This document shows, in pieces, positions 41,487 to 53,482 of a stretch of 64,000 bases of DNA; position 1 is the first letter of the stretch, and each line of letters starts with the position of its first letter. Location of the stretch: positions 64,914,001 through 64,978,000 of the forward strand of contig CP142451.1 of NCBI GenBank assembly GCA_038049695.1. Reading direction: 5' to 3'. The notes beneath the pieces are model-generated. The model was not told the DNA's origin. It worked only from the letters and a program-made list of their open reading frames with translations, and searched no databases. The translations under genes and the position numbers were made by a program. Source of the stretch: Cinnamomum chago (lineage: Eukaryota; Streptophyta; Magnoliopsida; Laurales; Lauraceae).

Positions 41487-43082
41487 TTACATCAACACAC
41501 AACCAAGTCCAACATTCGAAGCATCGGTAAAAATGGTAAAACCGCCGCTCCCAGATGGTAACGTGAGGACTGGTGTTGTAGTCAATCTCTTCTTTAACGG
41601 TTGGAAACTCTCTTCACACTGCTCTGTCCACACATATGGTGCATTTTTCCTTGTCAACTTGTTCAAAGGTGACGTAATCGACGAAAATCCCTGCACAAAC
41701 CTCCTGTAATAGCCTGCCAATCCCAGAAAACTTCTAATTTCTATCACATTCTTCAGTCTTTCCCAATTCACTACTGCTTCAATCTTGGACGAATCCACTG
41801 ATAATCCTTCTCTTGAGATAATGTGCCCCAGAAATGCTACTTGGTCTAGCCAAAATTCACACTTGTTAAGCTTCGCATACAGCTGATTCTCTCTCAAGAG
41901 TTGCAATGCTATCCTCAAATGCTCTTCATGCTCTTCCTTGGTCTTGGAGTACACCAAAATGTCATCAATGAACACCACTACAAACTGATCTAGATACTCT
42001 GCAAATATCTTGTTCATCAAAGCCATGAACACTGCCGGTGCATTAGTCAACCCAAATGGCATCACTAGGAACTCATAATGGCCATATCTTGTCCGGAAAG
42101 CTGTTTTCAACACATCTGATTCTCTAACTCTCAGCTGATGGTAACCGGATCTCAAAACAATCTTCGAAAAATATGATGCACCTTGCAACTGATCAAACAA
42201 TTCATCTATCCTTGGCAATGGGTATTTGTTTTTGATGGTCACTTGATTCAATCTTCTGTAATCTATACACATTCTCATCGAACCATCCTTCTTCTTGACA
42301 AACAAAACTGGAGCTCCCCATGGTGAAATACTCAGTCTCACAAAACCTTTATCTAACAATTCTTGCAACCGAGTCTTCAACTCTCCCAACTCTGCTGGAG
42401 CCATTCTATATGGTGCAATAGATATCGGAGCGGTCCCTGGTAACAACTCAATGGTGAAATCAATCTCTCTGATGGGTGGTAAACCTGGAATCTCCTCCGG
42501 AAAAACATCCGGGAACTCCCAAACAATTGGGATCTCCTCCACCCCTTGGGACCATTTATCCTCCGTGATAAACGCTAAATACGCTTCACAACCACTTCTC
42601 AAAAGTCTGTCAGCCTTCAACGCTGAGACAAACCCTGCACAAGGATTCCTCCTCTCACCTTGAAACGACACTCCTGCTGGTGTCTCAACCAACTTGAAAG
42701 TGAGGGTCTTATGGAAACAATCCATTGTGGCATGGTACCCTGCCAGCCAATCCATCCCTAGGATGACATCATAATCAAACATCTCCAAAGAAATGAGATT
42801 TGCGGTTAAAACCACTTCTCCTATCTGAACTGTGCAACTAGGGTAAAAGGTTCTACAAATAACTTGTTTACCTACTGGGGTTGCCACAGTCAAAATGAAC
42901 TCAAGTTCTCTAGCATGCATATCAATCAACTTAGAAAATTTATGGGACACGAAAGAATGTGTAGAGCTAGGGCCAAACAAAATCATAGCTTTAATCCCAC
43001 AAACAAGAAGTGTACCTTCCACTACATTACCCGCTGCCTCTGCATCCACTCTATTGACCCCGTAAATTTGCCCTCGAAGCTA
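41487..43082 (-). pseudogene. Tekay-2 protease - reverse transcriptase (inactive)
   Basis: In frame with gag. The protease site reads [10 protein letters not shown] where Tekay-1 has [10 protein letters not shown], so the catalytic Asp and the Gly are gone. The RT has [19 protein letters not shown] and FIDDILVYS, but the motif-A Asp is Val ([11 protein letters not shown]; Tekay-1 [11 protein letters not shown]). A TAG at 43080-43082 precedes the domain and a TAA at 41487-41489 (LM*EGK) ends it inside RNase H. Neither enzyme can be active. Length and order otherwise match Tekay-1. Confidence 0.92.
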
Positions 43083-43154
43083 TGGCCTGTTCTGAGCTTG
43101 TTGTGGCCTGCCATGTGGTGCATTCCTGTTCTGCTGGGGTGCACGCTGATGTCC

Positions 43155-44384
43155 CTACTGCTGACGGGCCTGCTGCTGTGGCTGCTGCTGTCTAAACTGT
43201 TGTTGCTGTGGTGCTTGCTGCTGAAGTGGCCTTGCCTGGTTTTGGACAACCAATGCATTCTGTGGTGGTGGTGGTGGTGGTGGACGTTGTGGCCCTTGCT
43301 GTTGCTGCTGATTCTGTCCGTTTGGCCTAGGGCAATCCCTCATCCTATGGTCCATCGAACCACACCTGAAGCACGCTCCTGTGATGGTACGATATTCAAC
43401 ACTAGCATGGTTCTTCCCACAGTGGATGCAAACCACCGGATTCTACACATTTGGCCCTATCCTCTGCCTCTTATTCTGATGGTTCCTCTGATGTTGGTAG
43501 TTCTGCTGCTGAGCTGGACTCTTGCCTTGCACTATGAGGATCATGTTGTGGAAGTTCTCGAACTTGTAGGCCCTCTTGACTGCCTCATCGAAAGTAGCAG
43601 GTGGTACTACTCCGGTGGCATCTCTCTCAATGAAGGGATTGAGTCCCTCAAAGAACTTAGCGATTTTCTTCTCCACCGTATCTACTAACTCCGAGGCATA
43701 TCTGGACAGTCTCTCAAACTTGGTGAGATATTCTAAGACTGTCATACTCCCCTGCACCAGCTGCTGAAATTCTATAGCCTTTTGTCTCTTGATATGGGCA
43801 GGTACATATTTATCATGGAATTGTCTCCTGAATTTTGCCCACACCTCTGCATCAGCCATGTTCCTGTATTCTTCCTTGACCGTTTTCCACCATCTGTCTG
43901 TTGTACCAACGAAAAAGGATGATGCTAGCTTTACCCTATCTCCTCCTGTACACTGGGAAATCTCGAAGATGTTCTCTGTGTGTTCTAACCAGTCATCTGC
44001 AGCCAACGGGTCTTCTTCCCCAAGAAATTCTTTCGGAGCTCTCTTCCAAAACCGTTCAAACAAGGCATTAGGGTCATGTTGCCTTTGGTTAATGACGATT
44101 GCGAGCTGAGGTTGAACCGGTTCTGGTCTTCTCTATAGGACCTCAAGCAATTGCCTTTGCATCTCTGCCATTTCCCTAGCATGGTCCTCCTCCCTCTTTA
44201 GCATATGTTCCTGCAATCTAGCTTGGTTCTCGTTGGCTTGACGTTGCTGGTCAAGCATCGCTTGCATCATTTCCTGAAACTGGTTTGGTGGGTTGTTCTC
44301 AACCATATCTTCTTCTACCGGTCCGGTGTGATCACTGTTACTGCCAGAAGGAATGTCATTCACTGTTCTCTTACGGGGAGGCAT
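43155..44384 (-). pseudogene. Tekay-2 Gag (three stops)
   Basis: Starts MPPRKRTVND at 44384. TAG at 44133-44135 follows QRQLLEVL, the same place as the stop in Tekay-1. The capsid domain follows (DPLAADDWLEHTENIF...GTTDRWWKTV...FHDKYVP), then TAG at 43443 before the zinc knuckles. In the first knuckle the last Cys is Tyr (CIHCGKNHASVEYR); the second, CFRCGSMDHRMRDC, is intact. A Gln-rich tail ends at TAG 43155. Role as in Tekay-1. Confidence 0.9.
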
Positions 44385-44526
44385 GATGCGGCAAAACAAA
44401 TTATTAGCACATAATAATATAATGGGTCACACATTGCTCACACGATACTAGCTAACGAAACATCTAACGAATCCTCACCACGTCCTTAAGATTTCTAGTT
44501 TCTTTTAATTGCTTGAAACATGTCTC

Positions 44527-44538
44527 GCTCTGATACCA
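44527..44538 (-). other. Tekay-2 primer-binding site (initiator tRNA-Met)
   Basis: TGGTATCAGAGC on the minus strand, three bases from the LTR end, as in Tekay-1. Confidence 0.92.
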
Positions 44539-45614
44539 GTCTGTCGCGACCCCGGACCGGGCCCACGAAGGAACTGATCCGGAGTCGGGACATTATTAGT
44601 GGTGATGATGATAACCACATCTGTTTAAATGATAACATACACTTATTTAATTTCCCACAGGTGTCCGCGGTGAGGACATCACAACCATAACTGAATATTT
44701 CTTTTAAGTGCGGAAGCTTGTAGCAAATCAAATAGTCAGACTATCTCTAGCCATGAAAGCATTAACATCAAGTATAAAATACTGTATCAGAATGAGCAAT
44801 GATCTACAGCATGTTCCCCAAAAGTAGTTAAAGTTTAACAAAAGATCATTTAGTTACAATCCCCAAAATTAGAGGCCAACAAAAGGCCAATATAGACAAA
44901 ACAATAACCCAAAGAATGGTTAAATAGTTCTCCTCAAAATGTACGCCTCTCGTAGCAACCCGATGTCTACATGACATCGTCAACACGCCACTCGACTAGA
45001 GGTTGCGGCTCACCTACTGCCTCCTCCGGCTCCTCCTCAAGGTAGCCGACAACGGGACCTGAGTACCAAAGTAAATGGGTCAGACACGACAGTCTGGCAA
45101 GAGAATGAAAAGATACAACAACATAAAATAATAAATGAAATACCTTGAAAAGCATAGAAATCTGTTTAAACAGAACTCTCAGAAAGTAGATAAATCATTG
45201 TTAGAAAACGAGTAAACAAGATCAACATATAAGGTATCCAAGGAGTCAGGAACTAACAAGATGGCAATCACATAAAGCTAAGTCCTCTATCAGTAAAGTG
45301 ACAACAGTATAACGGGACATTGATCTCAGTCACACAAGGTGAGGAGATTCAACGCAAATCATATATACAATATAAATATACGGGACGGGACCACGGTAGT
45401 GAACCGGGAATCGGGACGGGACCACCGTAATAGACAGGGTATCGGGATCCAAACTGCAGCTGGCGAGACGGGAGAGGGATCTCCAAGTCGGTGGATCAAA
45501 CCGACAAGGTATCCAAGCTTAGTGATGCCGACTCATAGGTCACATAACAAATCGAGACATATGCAAGTAAATCAAGTACAAATACATAAACAAACGGGCA
45601 AGACGGGAGTGCTC

Positions 45615-45619
45615 AAGGG
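45615..45619. other. Target-site duplication AAGGG of the solo LTR
   Basis: AAGGG at 45615-45619 and 48628-48632 directly flanks TG...CA of the inserted LTR. Confidence 0.95.
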
Positions 45620-48600
45620 TGTAAGACCCCGACCCGAGTGAACCCATTTAGTGCTAATTAAGTTGCGTTTTAGTGCTAAGCTTGATTAGTGTTTTGGTCT
45701 AGTTGGGTTTGGAATAGCCTTGATTCTAGTTTTGGGCTTTTTAGAGTGATTGGTAGCTTGTGGGGCCCTTTGGGGGTTTCCCTTTTCGGCTTTGCGTTTT
45801 CTTGTGAGATTTTCCCGATTGGTTGTGAATTGTGTTTTTGGCCCGTTGCATTCATCTTGTGGATTCTTACAACTTTCATGTTGATCCCGTGTCCATTCGA
45901 GGCCCCGAAACCCGATTTTCATAGCCTTGAGGGCAAAACAGTCATTGCACACAAAATCTGTACCCAAAACTCGATATTCTCGAAAACCGCGAAACATAGA
46001 CTTTTTGGAAACTAGATATTTCAACGAACAATTCTTCCTTCTTCGTCGAATTCATCCGAGGACCCGAGAGAGATGATATCAGCCCATTTAGTTTCATTAG
46101 TTGTGGGACCCAATCCAACCCAACTCGTTAGCTAACAAGAGAAGCCATTAGCCATTCACTTCATTTATCATTTTCCAGCACAAGAGAAGAGTCTAGGGTT
46201 TCCCTTGGTTTTCTCTTCTTCTTCTTGCTTCTCCACCTCAAATCCCCACAAATCTTGCACCAAACTCAAAGTGGAGATCATCTTCTTCTTCCTCATCTTG
46301 CAAGCATTCCATTGCTACCATTTGTGAAGAGAACCCTCCATCACAAGACTTCCATTAAGCTTACTCTTGCCATTAGAGGACTTTCCAAGTAAGTGATTCT
46401 TCCCATCTCCTAGATTAGTGTTCATCTAGCCTTAGGGAAGCTACATTTGCATTATTGAAAGTTCTTTCAATTTCATTCTTGGTGTAACCCATTTTAGGGT
46501 TTTATTTGGGGATTTTGCCTTGTAGCTTGGGCCATTTTCTTGGAGGACTTGATAGAGCTTAATATCATTAATTGAAGACTTGAGGCAAGTGAATGCTTGG
46601 ATGTTTTTAAGTTTCAAATGATTTGTTGAAGCATTTATGGATTTTATGCTTTCATTGATTGCTTTTATTGAGTTTTCATGGTTGCAATAAATGATATTTA
46701 TATCTCTTGATAGCCTCATTTAATGTCTTGGAAGCATGGGTTTTAGTCATCTTGTTTATAGTTAATTGTGGTTGTTGAAGTGTTGGAAAGAAAGGAACAA
46801 AGAGGAGAAAAATCAAAGTCCCGGACCTGCACTGCGCCCAGGTCCGATCGATCGGTCGTGCAGACTGATCGATCGGACTGTCAGTAACTGTAAGGGTTTT
46901 TGGGCCGATCGATCGGGCCCTGTGTAGAAATTTCGGCCGATCGATCGGATCCGCTTCAGTTTGAGTCCGGTGGATTTTGAGATTTTTATTTTTTTTTCCT
47001 TAGTGCTAGGTGGGACCTTGGCTACCCTTTTTGGACTAATTGGACTATGGGTGAGATGTCTTGAGCCGACACTTCTCACGGTTAGTTTGGTGGCATCGAA
47101 GTTCAAACCGTTTCAATCTTGAACGGGATAAAATGACGTGATAACTTCTTTATATCCAAATATAAGTCTTTTGCCTTGGTTATCGCGAATTCTATTCCTT
47201 TCGATGACTGAATAGGTTGGTCGATGTTTCCGAATTAATGTCATGCCTAGGATGGACCGTTCCTAGTCTTGATTTTCCTAGTATAACACCTAGTTATAAC
47301 CATAAGCTCATTTTAAGTTTGAAAATCGTAAAAGTGCATAAGGAGCCCGGAATGTCTTCAAACTCAAGGAGTACCAAGTCTTTTCCATAATCGACATACG
47401 GGACCCCTATTCACTCAATTAGATCTTAAAGTCATTGTCCTTCCTGATTTAGTATAGTTCATTATATTGCCCTATTTCCAAGACTTGCTTTACATGAATT
47501 GTTTTCCCGAAAGCATGATAATAGCATTGACTTGTCCAGATATGTATTGCCCGACATGAAATGACAGTGTGCCTTGAGCACCCCCGTTTTCCCCGTTTAT
47601 TTACTGTACTTGATTTACTTGTATATGTCTTGATTGGTTTTATCCTATGAGTCGGCATCACTAAGCTTGGATTCCTTGTCAGTCTGATCCACTGACTTGG
47701 ATATCCCTCTCCCGTCCCGCCAGCTGCAGTTTGGATCCTGATACCCGGTCATTACCGTGGTCCCGTCCCGATACCCGGTTCGCTACCGTGGTCCCGTTCC
47801 CGTATAATTATATTGTATATATGTATACGTTGTTTCTCCTCACCTTGTGTGACTGAGATCAACGTCCCGTGATACTGTTGTCACTTTAGTGACAGAGGAC
47901 TTAGCTTTATGTGATTGCCACCTTGTTTTTCCCGATTCCTTGGTTACCTCATATGTTTTATCTTGTTTACTTGTTTTATAGCAACTGATTTACCTGCTTT
48001 ATGAGAGTTCTTGCTTAAACAGATTTATATGCTTTTCAAGAGATTTCCTCTATATTATTGTTGTTGTATCTTCCCACTCTCTTGCCAGACCGTCGTGTCT
48101 GATCCTTTGCTTTGGTACTCAGGTCCCGTTGCCGGTTTCCTTGAGGAGGAGCCGGAGGAGGCGGTAGGTGAGCTGCAGCCTCTAGTTGAGTGGCGTGCTG
48201 ACGATGTCATGTAGACATCGGGTTGCCAAGAGGCGTAACATTTTGGGAAGAACTTGTTAACTATTCTTTGGGGTATTATTTTGTAATATTGGCCTTTGTT
48301 GGCCTCTAATTTTGGGGAATGTAACTAAATGATATTTTGTCTAACTTTAACAACCTTTGGGAAACATGCTATAGATCATTGCTCTTTCTGATACAGTTTG
48401 ATATTGATGTTAATGCTTGCATGACTAGAGATAGTCTAACTATTTGATTTGCTACACGCTTCCGCATTAAAAAGAAACATTCATGCAAGGTTTTGATATC
48501 CTCACCGCGGACACCTGTGGGAAATTAAATAAGTTGTATTTTGAGGATGTAGGTAATCCTCTTGAATAATCATCACACACTAATGTCCCGATCCCGGATT

Positions 48601-48627
48601 GGGGATTCCCGGTCCGGGGTCGCGACA
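45620..48627 (+). mobile_element. Tekay-type solo LTR, plus strand (3008 bp)
   Basis: TGTAAGACCCCGACC...GGTCCGGGGTCGCGACA, flanked by AAGGG. It has the same ends and overall order as the Tekay LTRs, but its palindrome cluster is of the GATCGATC type (46844-46948), so it belongs to another subfamily. Short frames such as 48011-48214 are discussed under findings. Confidence 0.94.
46844..46948. repeat. CCGATCGATCGG palindrome cluster in solo LTR
   Basis: Four copies: CCGATCGATCGG at 46844-46855, CTGATCGATCGG at about 46865, GGCCGATCGATCGGGCC at about 46913 and CCGATCGATCGG at 46937-46948. Confidence 0.9.
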
Positions 48628-49049
48628 AAGGGCACACTGTCATAACATGTGGTGCGATGCACTTCGGGTCAAGTAACCATTTCAAGTATACAACAATACT
48701 TTCAGGAAAACAAGACATGTAGTATAAATCTCGGGGTTGATAAGGTATAATAAACAATTGGGATTATGGGTAAAGTATCGGGTTCAAAAATTTGTTTAAA
48801 GTGGATAGGGACTCCGTATGTCAATCTAATGACCATTTGGTACTCTTCGAGTTTGAAGACATTCCGGGCTCCTAATGCATCTTGAAGTTTCAAAACTTCG
48901 AATGAAATCTTTGTGATATGGTTTCTTCCTCAAATGGCCTCATACAATGCTTAATAAATCTCCTTGACATAGAGGGGTTCCCAGAGAATAGACCCAACCA
49001 TTGAAACAGTTGGACATTGTCCCAAACATAGCCTATGCCAGATGAACCG

Positions 49050-49325
49050 CATCGCTCGAGCGGACTGGAGGGTTCGCTCAAGCGAGTCGCTCGCTGGAAT
49101 GGTTGTCTGGGTGGGTTTGCTCGAGCGAAGTGGAGGTCGCTCGAACGAACTCATTGGGTCGAGCGAATATTTAAATGCGTTCGAACGAACAACTCTCTGG
49201 AATGAGTTATGGGATGCCCGCTCAAGCGACCAGGGGTCCGCTCGAGCGACCAAGCTACTGGAATGCTCTGAACCCTTTTCCGGACAGGTCGCTCGAGCGA
49301 AGTGTCATGGTCGCTCGAGCGAACT
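49050..49325 (-). repeat. CGCTCGAGCG palindrome cluster in Tekay-2 5' LTR
   Basis: Same as 8695-8960 with one extra unit: GCTCAAGCGACCAGGGGTCC at about 49220-49239 has no counterpart at about 8860. Confidence 0.88.
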
Positions 49326-50663
49326 GTCCAGAACCTGAATTCGGACCAGTTCAGCTCCACAATAACTCTTCCTTTTTACAACCCCTTCTTAACCACTTTC
49401 ATACATCAAATGAGGAGTATAAATCTCCATTCAAATGACCTCAAATCTCCAACCACATCCATCACATTCTCCTCCATCCATATCACATTCCATACAAGCA
49501 AAGAGGAGAAGGAAACCATTTCACACAATATACATATTCAAGAGAAAACAAGAAAACATTAATTGCTATGAGCTAACATGTCTTTATGACCATAAATGCA
49601 TCCATTAATACTCCATCAAGAACATATTTTTCAACCATAAACATATTAATGAAAACATGAAAATCCATAAATGCTTCACCAACAATTTAAAACTTAAAAC
49701 ACCCAATCATTCACTTGCCTTATGTCCAAGCTAGCCAAGAATCAAGCCTCTAATCACTTCTCAAGCTCACTTCCAAGCTACAATCAACAACCCCCAAAAC
49801 AACCCTAAAATGGGTTACACAAGGAATGAAATTGAAAGAACTAACAATACTGCACATGGAGCTCATCAAGGGCTAGGAGACAACAAATCTAGAAGATGAA
49901 GGGGATTACTTACTTGCAAGGTCCTCTAATGGAAATGGTAAGCTCAAAGGAAGTCTTGGAATGGAAGGATTTCTCCACAAAACTATCAAGAGAAAGCTCT
50001 CAAGGAGGTGAAGAAGAAGATGACCTCAACTCTCCTTTGGTGCAAGCTTGGGAGTGGATTTAGGATGAAGAAGAAAGAGTTGCTCACAAAACCCTAGGTT
50101 TTCTCTCTTGTGCTGGAAAAAGAAATGGAATGAATGAAGGGTTGAGTTCCCCTTTGTTAACAAATGGGGTTGGGTCCCATAACTAAAGAAGGTAGTTTGG
50201 CTGAAATCATCTCTTTCGGGACCTCGGATGGATTCGACGAAGAAGGAAGAAATGATCGTCGAAATATCTAGTTTCTGAAAAGTATATGTTTCGTGGGTTT
50301 TGGGAATATCAAGCTTTGGGTACATATTTTATGTGCAATGACTGTTTTGCCCTCAAGGCTATGAAATCGGGTTTCGAGATCTCAAATGGACACGGGATCA
50401 ATATGAAAGTTGTAGGGAATAACAATACCAATAAAATGGGATTAAAACCATGAATGCAAAAATCTCTGATAAATCCCCAAACATGTGCAATGTCATGAAA
50501 AGGAACCCCAAAAGGGCCCTACTAGTTACCAAAGCATCAAAGTAGCCCAAAACTAGAATCAAAGTTATTCCAAACCAAACTTAGCCAAAATCACTAATCA
50601 AGCTTAGCACTAACACGCAACTTAATTAGTACTAATCGGGTTCACTCGGGTCGGGGTCTTACA

Positions 50664-51677
50664 CCCATCTCGATTAAGAGTTAATTGGATGGTACTGATG
50701 ATCACTGCCATTAATTGGGGCTCAAGGATAATAAGATGTGGATCTAAGATTGGATGAGAAAGATTTATTCCAATTGATCCATGGATAATGATGGAGGGGC
50801 TACTTGTGGTAATTGGAAAGTTTAGGTCCTCATTGTAATTTATTCCTAAAACTGGAGTGCAATTGCATTTATATAGTGGTGTTATTTACAATTAACTGTG
50901 GGCCAGGATTGCACATGAGATGTGGGGTCGCGTGTCCTAGTTGGAGCCAACTTTCTTTGGAATCCCTAGTGGTCCCCACGCTAGCCCAAGATTGGATCAT
51001 TACTAATTGTACTTGAACTCCAAAAAGGAAAGGAATTAGAAACTTACTATTTCTATTTGAAGTGAAACTTCTAATAGTGGTAATAGTATGTTACTAATTA
51101 GTTTGGAAGTGTGACTTCTAATACAATTAGTAAGAGAATCTTAAGAGGAGACTTGAGGGCTATAAATAAGGGAGAAACCCCCTTGGACATTCTACACCAT
51201 TATCCCACGACCAAACCCCTTTGTGCAAGAGTTGCACAGCTCTCCTCGTCTCCCTTCTCTCTTCTAGTTCTCTTCTAGTTCCTTGGAGTTTCTAGCAGGG
51301 TTTTCTCTTAGAGATCCCACCCATCTTCTTGAGAAAAGAGATCTGATAAACGGGTCATAGCGTGGAAGATCAAAAGGTCTTGGAGATTCTTATTTGATAC
51401 GTGAAAGATTTTCATCATTAAAGAAAGACGCAACTTCTCCATTAGAGTGCAACCGAGCTCCAAAGGTATAATCTACTTCCTTGCATGTTGTAGATTTTTA
51501 TGGATGCTTGTTTGCTACTATTCTATCTTCTTGATAGGTTTATTTACTAATCATGATGGCTGAGATTAAGGACATGGATTCTGGATTGAGTTCTATAGCC
51601 TTCTGGATATTTGATCCCTGAGTCAAGTGGGTCAAAAGTTTTAAAAACCTATCCACGAGGCCTACCTATTTCCAACA
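50664..51677 (+). repeat. Copia 5' LTR, right-hand 1.0 kb
   Basis: Aligns with about 55835-56849. It begins CCCATCTCGATTAAG, cut by Tekay-2. Contains two GAAGT-N3-ACTTC inverted repeats (51059, 51106), TATA box 51161-51168, and ends CTATTTCCAACA. Confidence 0.9.
51161..51168 (+). promoter_or_regulatory. TATA box of copia 5' LTR
   Basis: TATAAATA in GAGGGCTATAAATAAGGG, conserved at 56334 in the 3' LTR and as TATATAAA at 63844. Confidence 0.7.
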
Positions 51678-51679
51678 AT

Positions 51680-51691
51680 TGGTATTAGAGT
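51680..51691 (+). other. Copia primer-binding site, degenerate
   Basis: TGGTATTAGAGT, two mismatches from the complement of initiator tRNA-Met (TGGTATCAGAGC), two bases after the LTR. Confidence 0.8.
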
Positions 51692-53482
51692 CATACCTCA
51701 TCTCTAATCATGTTAGATCAGTAAACTTGTTCTAATCCTTGCATGAGATGCGAATAGGATAGAGCAAGGGCTATGTACATATCAGTTTTTGCTGGATTTG
51801 CTTTGTTTATAAGTGAATCTATGTTTGGATAGTCACAAAAATGTTTAATAATGATGGAAGGATGGTAGGAAGCCATTGAGAGCCTTCAAAAGTGTTTTGG
51901 AGGTGTTTGGACTCGAATTGAGAAAACCCAACTTTTTGCCTTCGTCAGGCGGGTCGACTTGGCCCCATGCTCGGTCGACCGGATGCCTGTAGGGCCGGTC
52001 GACCGGGCACACAGGTGCGCTGCCCCCTAGTCCCCCGCGAGTTGACCGGGCAGCTCGATCCCCGCCGGGGGACACCCCCGGACCCCCTTCGCGAAGTGCC
52101 TGTTTTAAAAAGGTGGCAACCTTTGGCATCTTGTTTTTCCATTGTGGTTTGGTAACCTGGTTTTGTGAGATGCTTTGTTGTATGAGATACTAACTTGTAG
52201 GTGATAATGTCCCCTCCATGTGGCCCACAAGACTTTTACTTTCTTTTTATGGTTATTGGTTTATTTGAGGCTAAGTGAAAGGGCATCATGGTTTCCTTGG
52301 TTTCCCGCGAAAGGGCAAAGCATGGTGAATTTCCCTATAGCCCTTTTATTTCCATGTTTAGATTACCATGTAAGTCTCATTGTAGAGACATAGGAATTTA
52401 TGTAATTTTTCCAAAATTTGTAAATTCTGGCGATGTCCAAGACGAAGAAGGAAAGTGAAGTTGGACTCCTAATCAAAGAGTTTGAAGATTACCAAAAGCA
52501 TTTTGGAGATGCCCAAAGAGTTTGTGGAATCCCAAAGTTTTAGAAAGTCTAGTAGTCCAAGAAGTCTATTCCGCTTAGGCCATGTGGAGGAGAGAACTGG
52601 TTTTTAATTTTAGCACTTTCTATTTATTGATGAATGCTTGATTTAGATAGTTTCCAAATCTGATCAAAACATAGCAATTTCCAAAATTGGTCAAATCAAA
52701 TTAATTTTTGGAAAGAGTTCTAATTAGAGTTGATAGGCCCATGAGATGGATCCATTGCTAACACTAATTTAAGAAACTGGACTTTCCTTAAAATAACTTT
52801 ACTTGGAACCAATCATTGGTCATATCATGAGATGATTTGATGTCTATATTTGTGGGCCCATATACCTAAAAGGAAATCCTCAATTCTAAAATATTAAGTG
52901 GGAGCGGGGCATTTATATTTAAAAATCCCCATGGTTTTCCACCATATGTCCATTATAAGGAAAGTATTAGCCTCGCGCCATCTTGAGAATGACCGTTCCC
53001 CACGGAGGGCTTTTACTTGTCTGGTTACTAGATATGGATCTCCTATGGATAGTGTTGGTGAGACAGGGCGGGGGCCCACTCCCCAAGGAGGAGCTGCTCG
53101 CAACGGTTGTCATGCAATGCTAGTTGGTGGGTCACACTTAACTAAAATAATGATGTAGTATCCCCAAGGATTTGTCTCATATATTTTAGAAACCGAAGCT
53201 AATCGGGAGTCATTCATTATTTGGTATGAGATATCTAGATAATAATGAATGAAGGGGATCATGGATAGTTAGTCTTAATCCTAATTTTGACCAACTTTGA
53301 TTCACGCCAATCTAGGTGGTATCCGCACTCCCCAAGGAAGCATACCCCGGGGATTGGGATTCCGATGTATTCTAAATTTAGTGGTTATGAGGATTCCCAC
53401 GTAAATTTGGTAGAATACTAAACCCTAATGTCATTTAAATTCATTAATTGAATGTATGGTTATGTGTTACAGTATTTCAAGC
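51692..53482 (+). other. Copia leader, non-coding
   Basis: 1.8 kb before Gag. At 51940-52110 there is a GC-rich island with CGGTCGACCG at 51972 and CCGGTCGACCGG at 51995, resembling the LARD LTR palindromes. Otherwise AT-rich with no coherent ORF; frames at 51845-52155 and 52894-53158 are short and overlap on both strands. Confidence 0.7.

Larger units (their letters stand above)
8640..50663 (-). mobile_element. Ty3/gypsy Tekay/Del-type chromovirus, copy 2 (Tekay-2), split by three insertions
   Basis: Minus-strand element whose 3' LTR is 8640-10267 plus 39565-39595 (and more beyond the left edge), interior 39596-44541 and 5' LTR 44542-50663. Removing the Ogre-like element (10268-39559) and the solo LTR (45620-48627) restores continuous LTR sequence: 8640-10267 plus 39565-39595 aligns with about 48985-50663. 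Tekay-1 lies to its left in the same LTR. It entered a copia LTR, which resumes at 50664 with CCCAT as the likely duplication (partner outside the window). Coding regions have several stops, a frameshift and lost catalytic residues. Confidence 0.9.
44542..50663 (-). repeat. Tekay-2 5' LTR, split by a solo LTR (about 3.1 kb without it)
   Basis: On the minus strand it starts TGTAAGACCCCGACC at 50663 and ends GGGGTCGCGACA at 44542. The solo LTR 45620-48627 interrupts it with the duplication AAGGG; the empty site reads CTCAAGGGCACACTG at about 6583 in Tekay-1. It contains the CTCGAG palindromes (49050-49325) and a short conserved reading frame (44967-45070). No other genes. Confidence 0.93.

Noticed and set aside
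52894-53158. Overlapping ORFs of 69 and 86 codons in the copia leader
   Set aside because: Open on both strands over the same GC-rich patch, no recognisable domain, no conservation that I could test.
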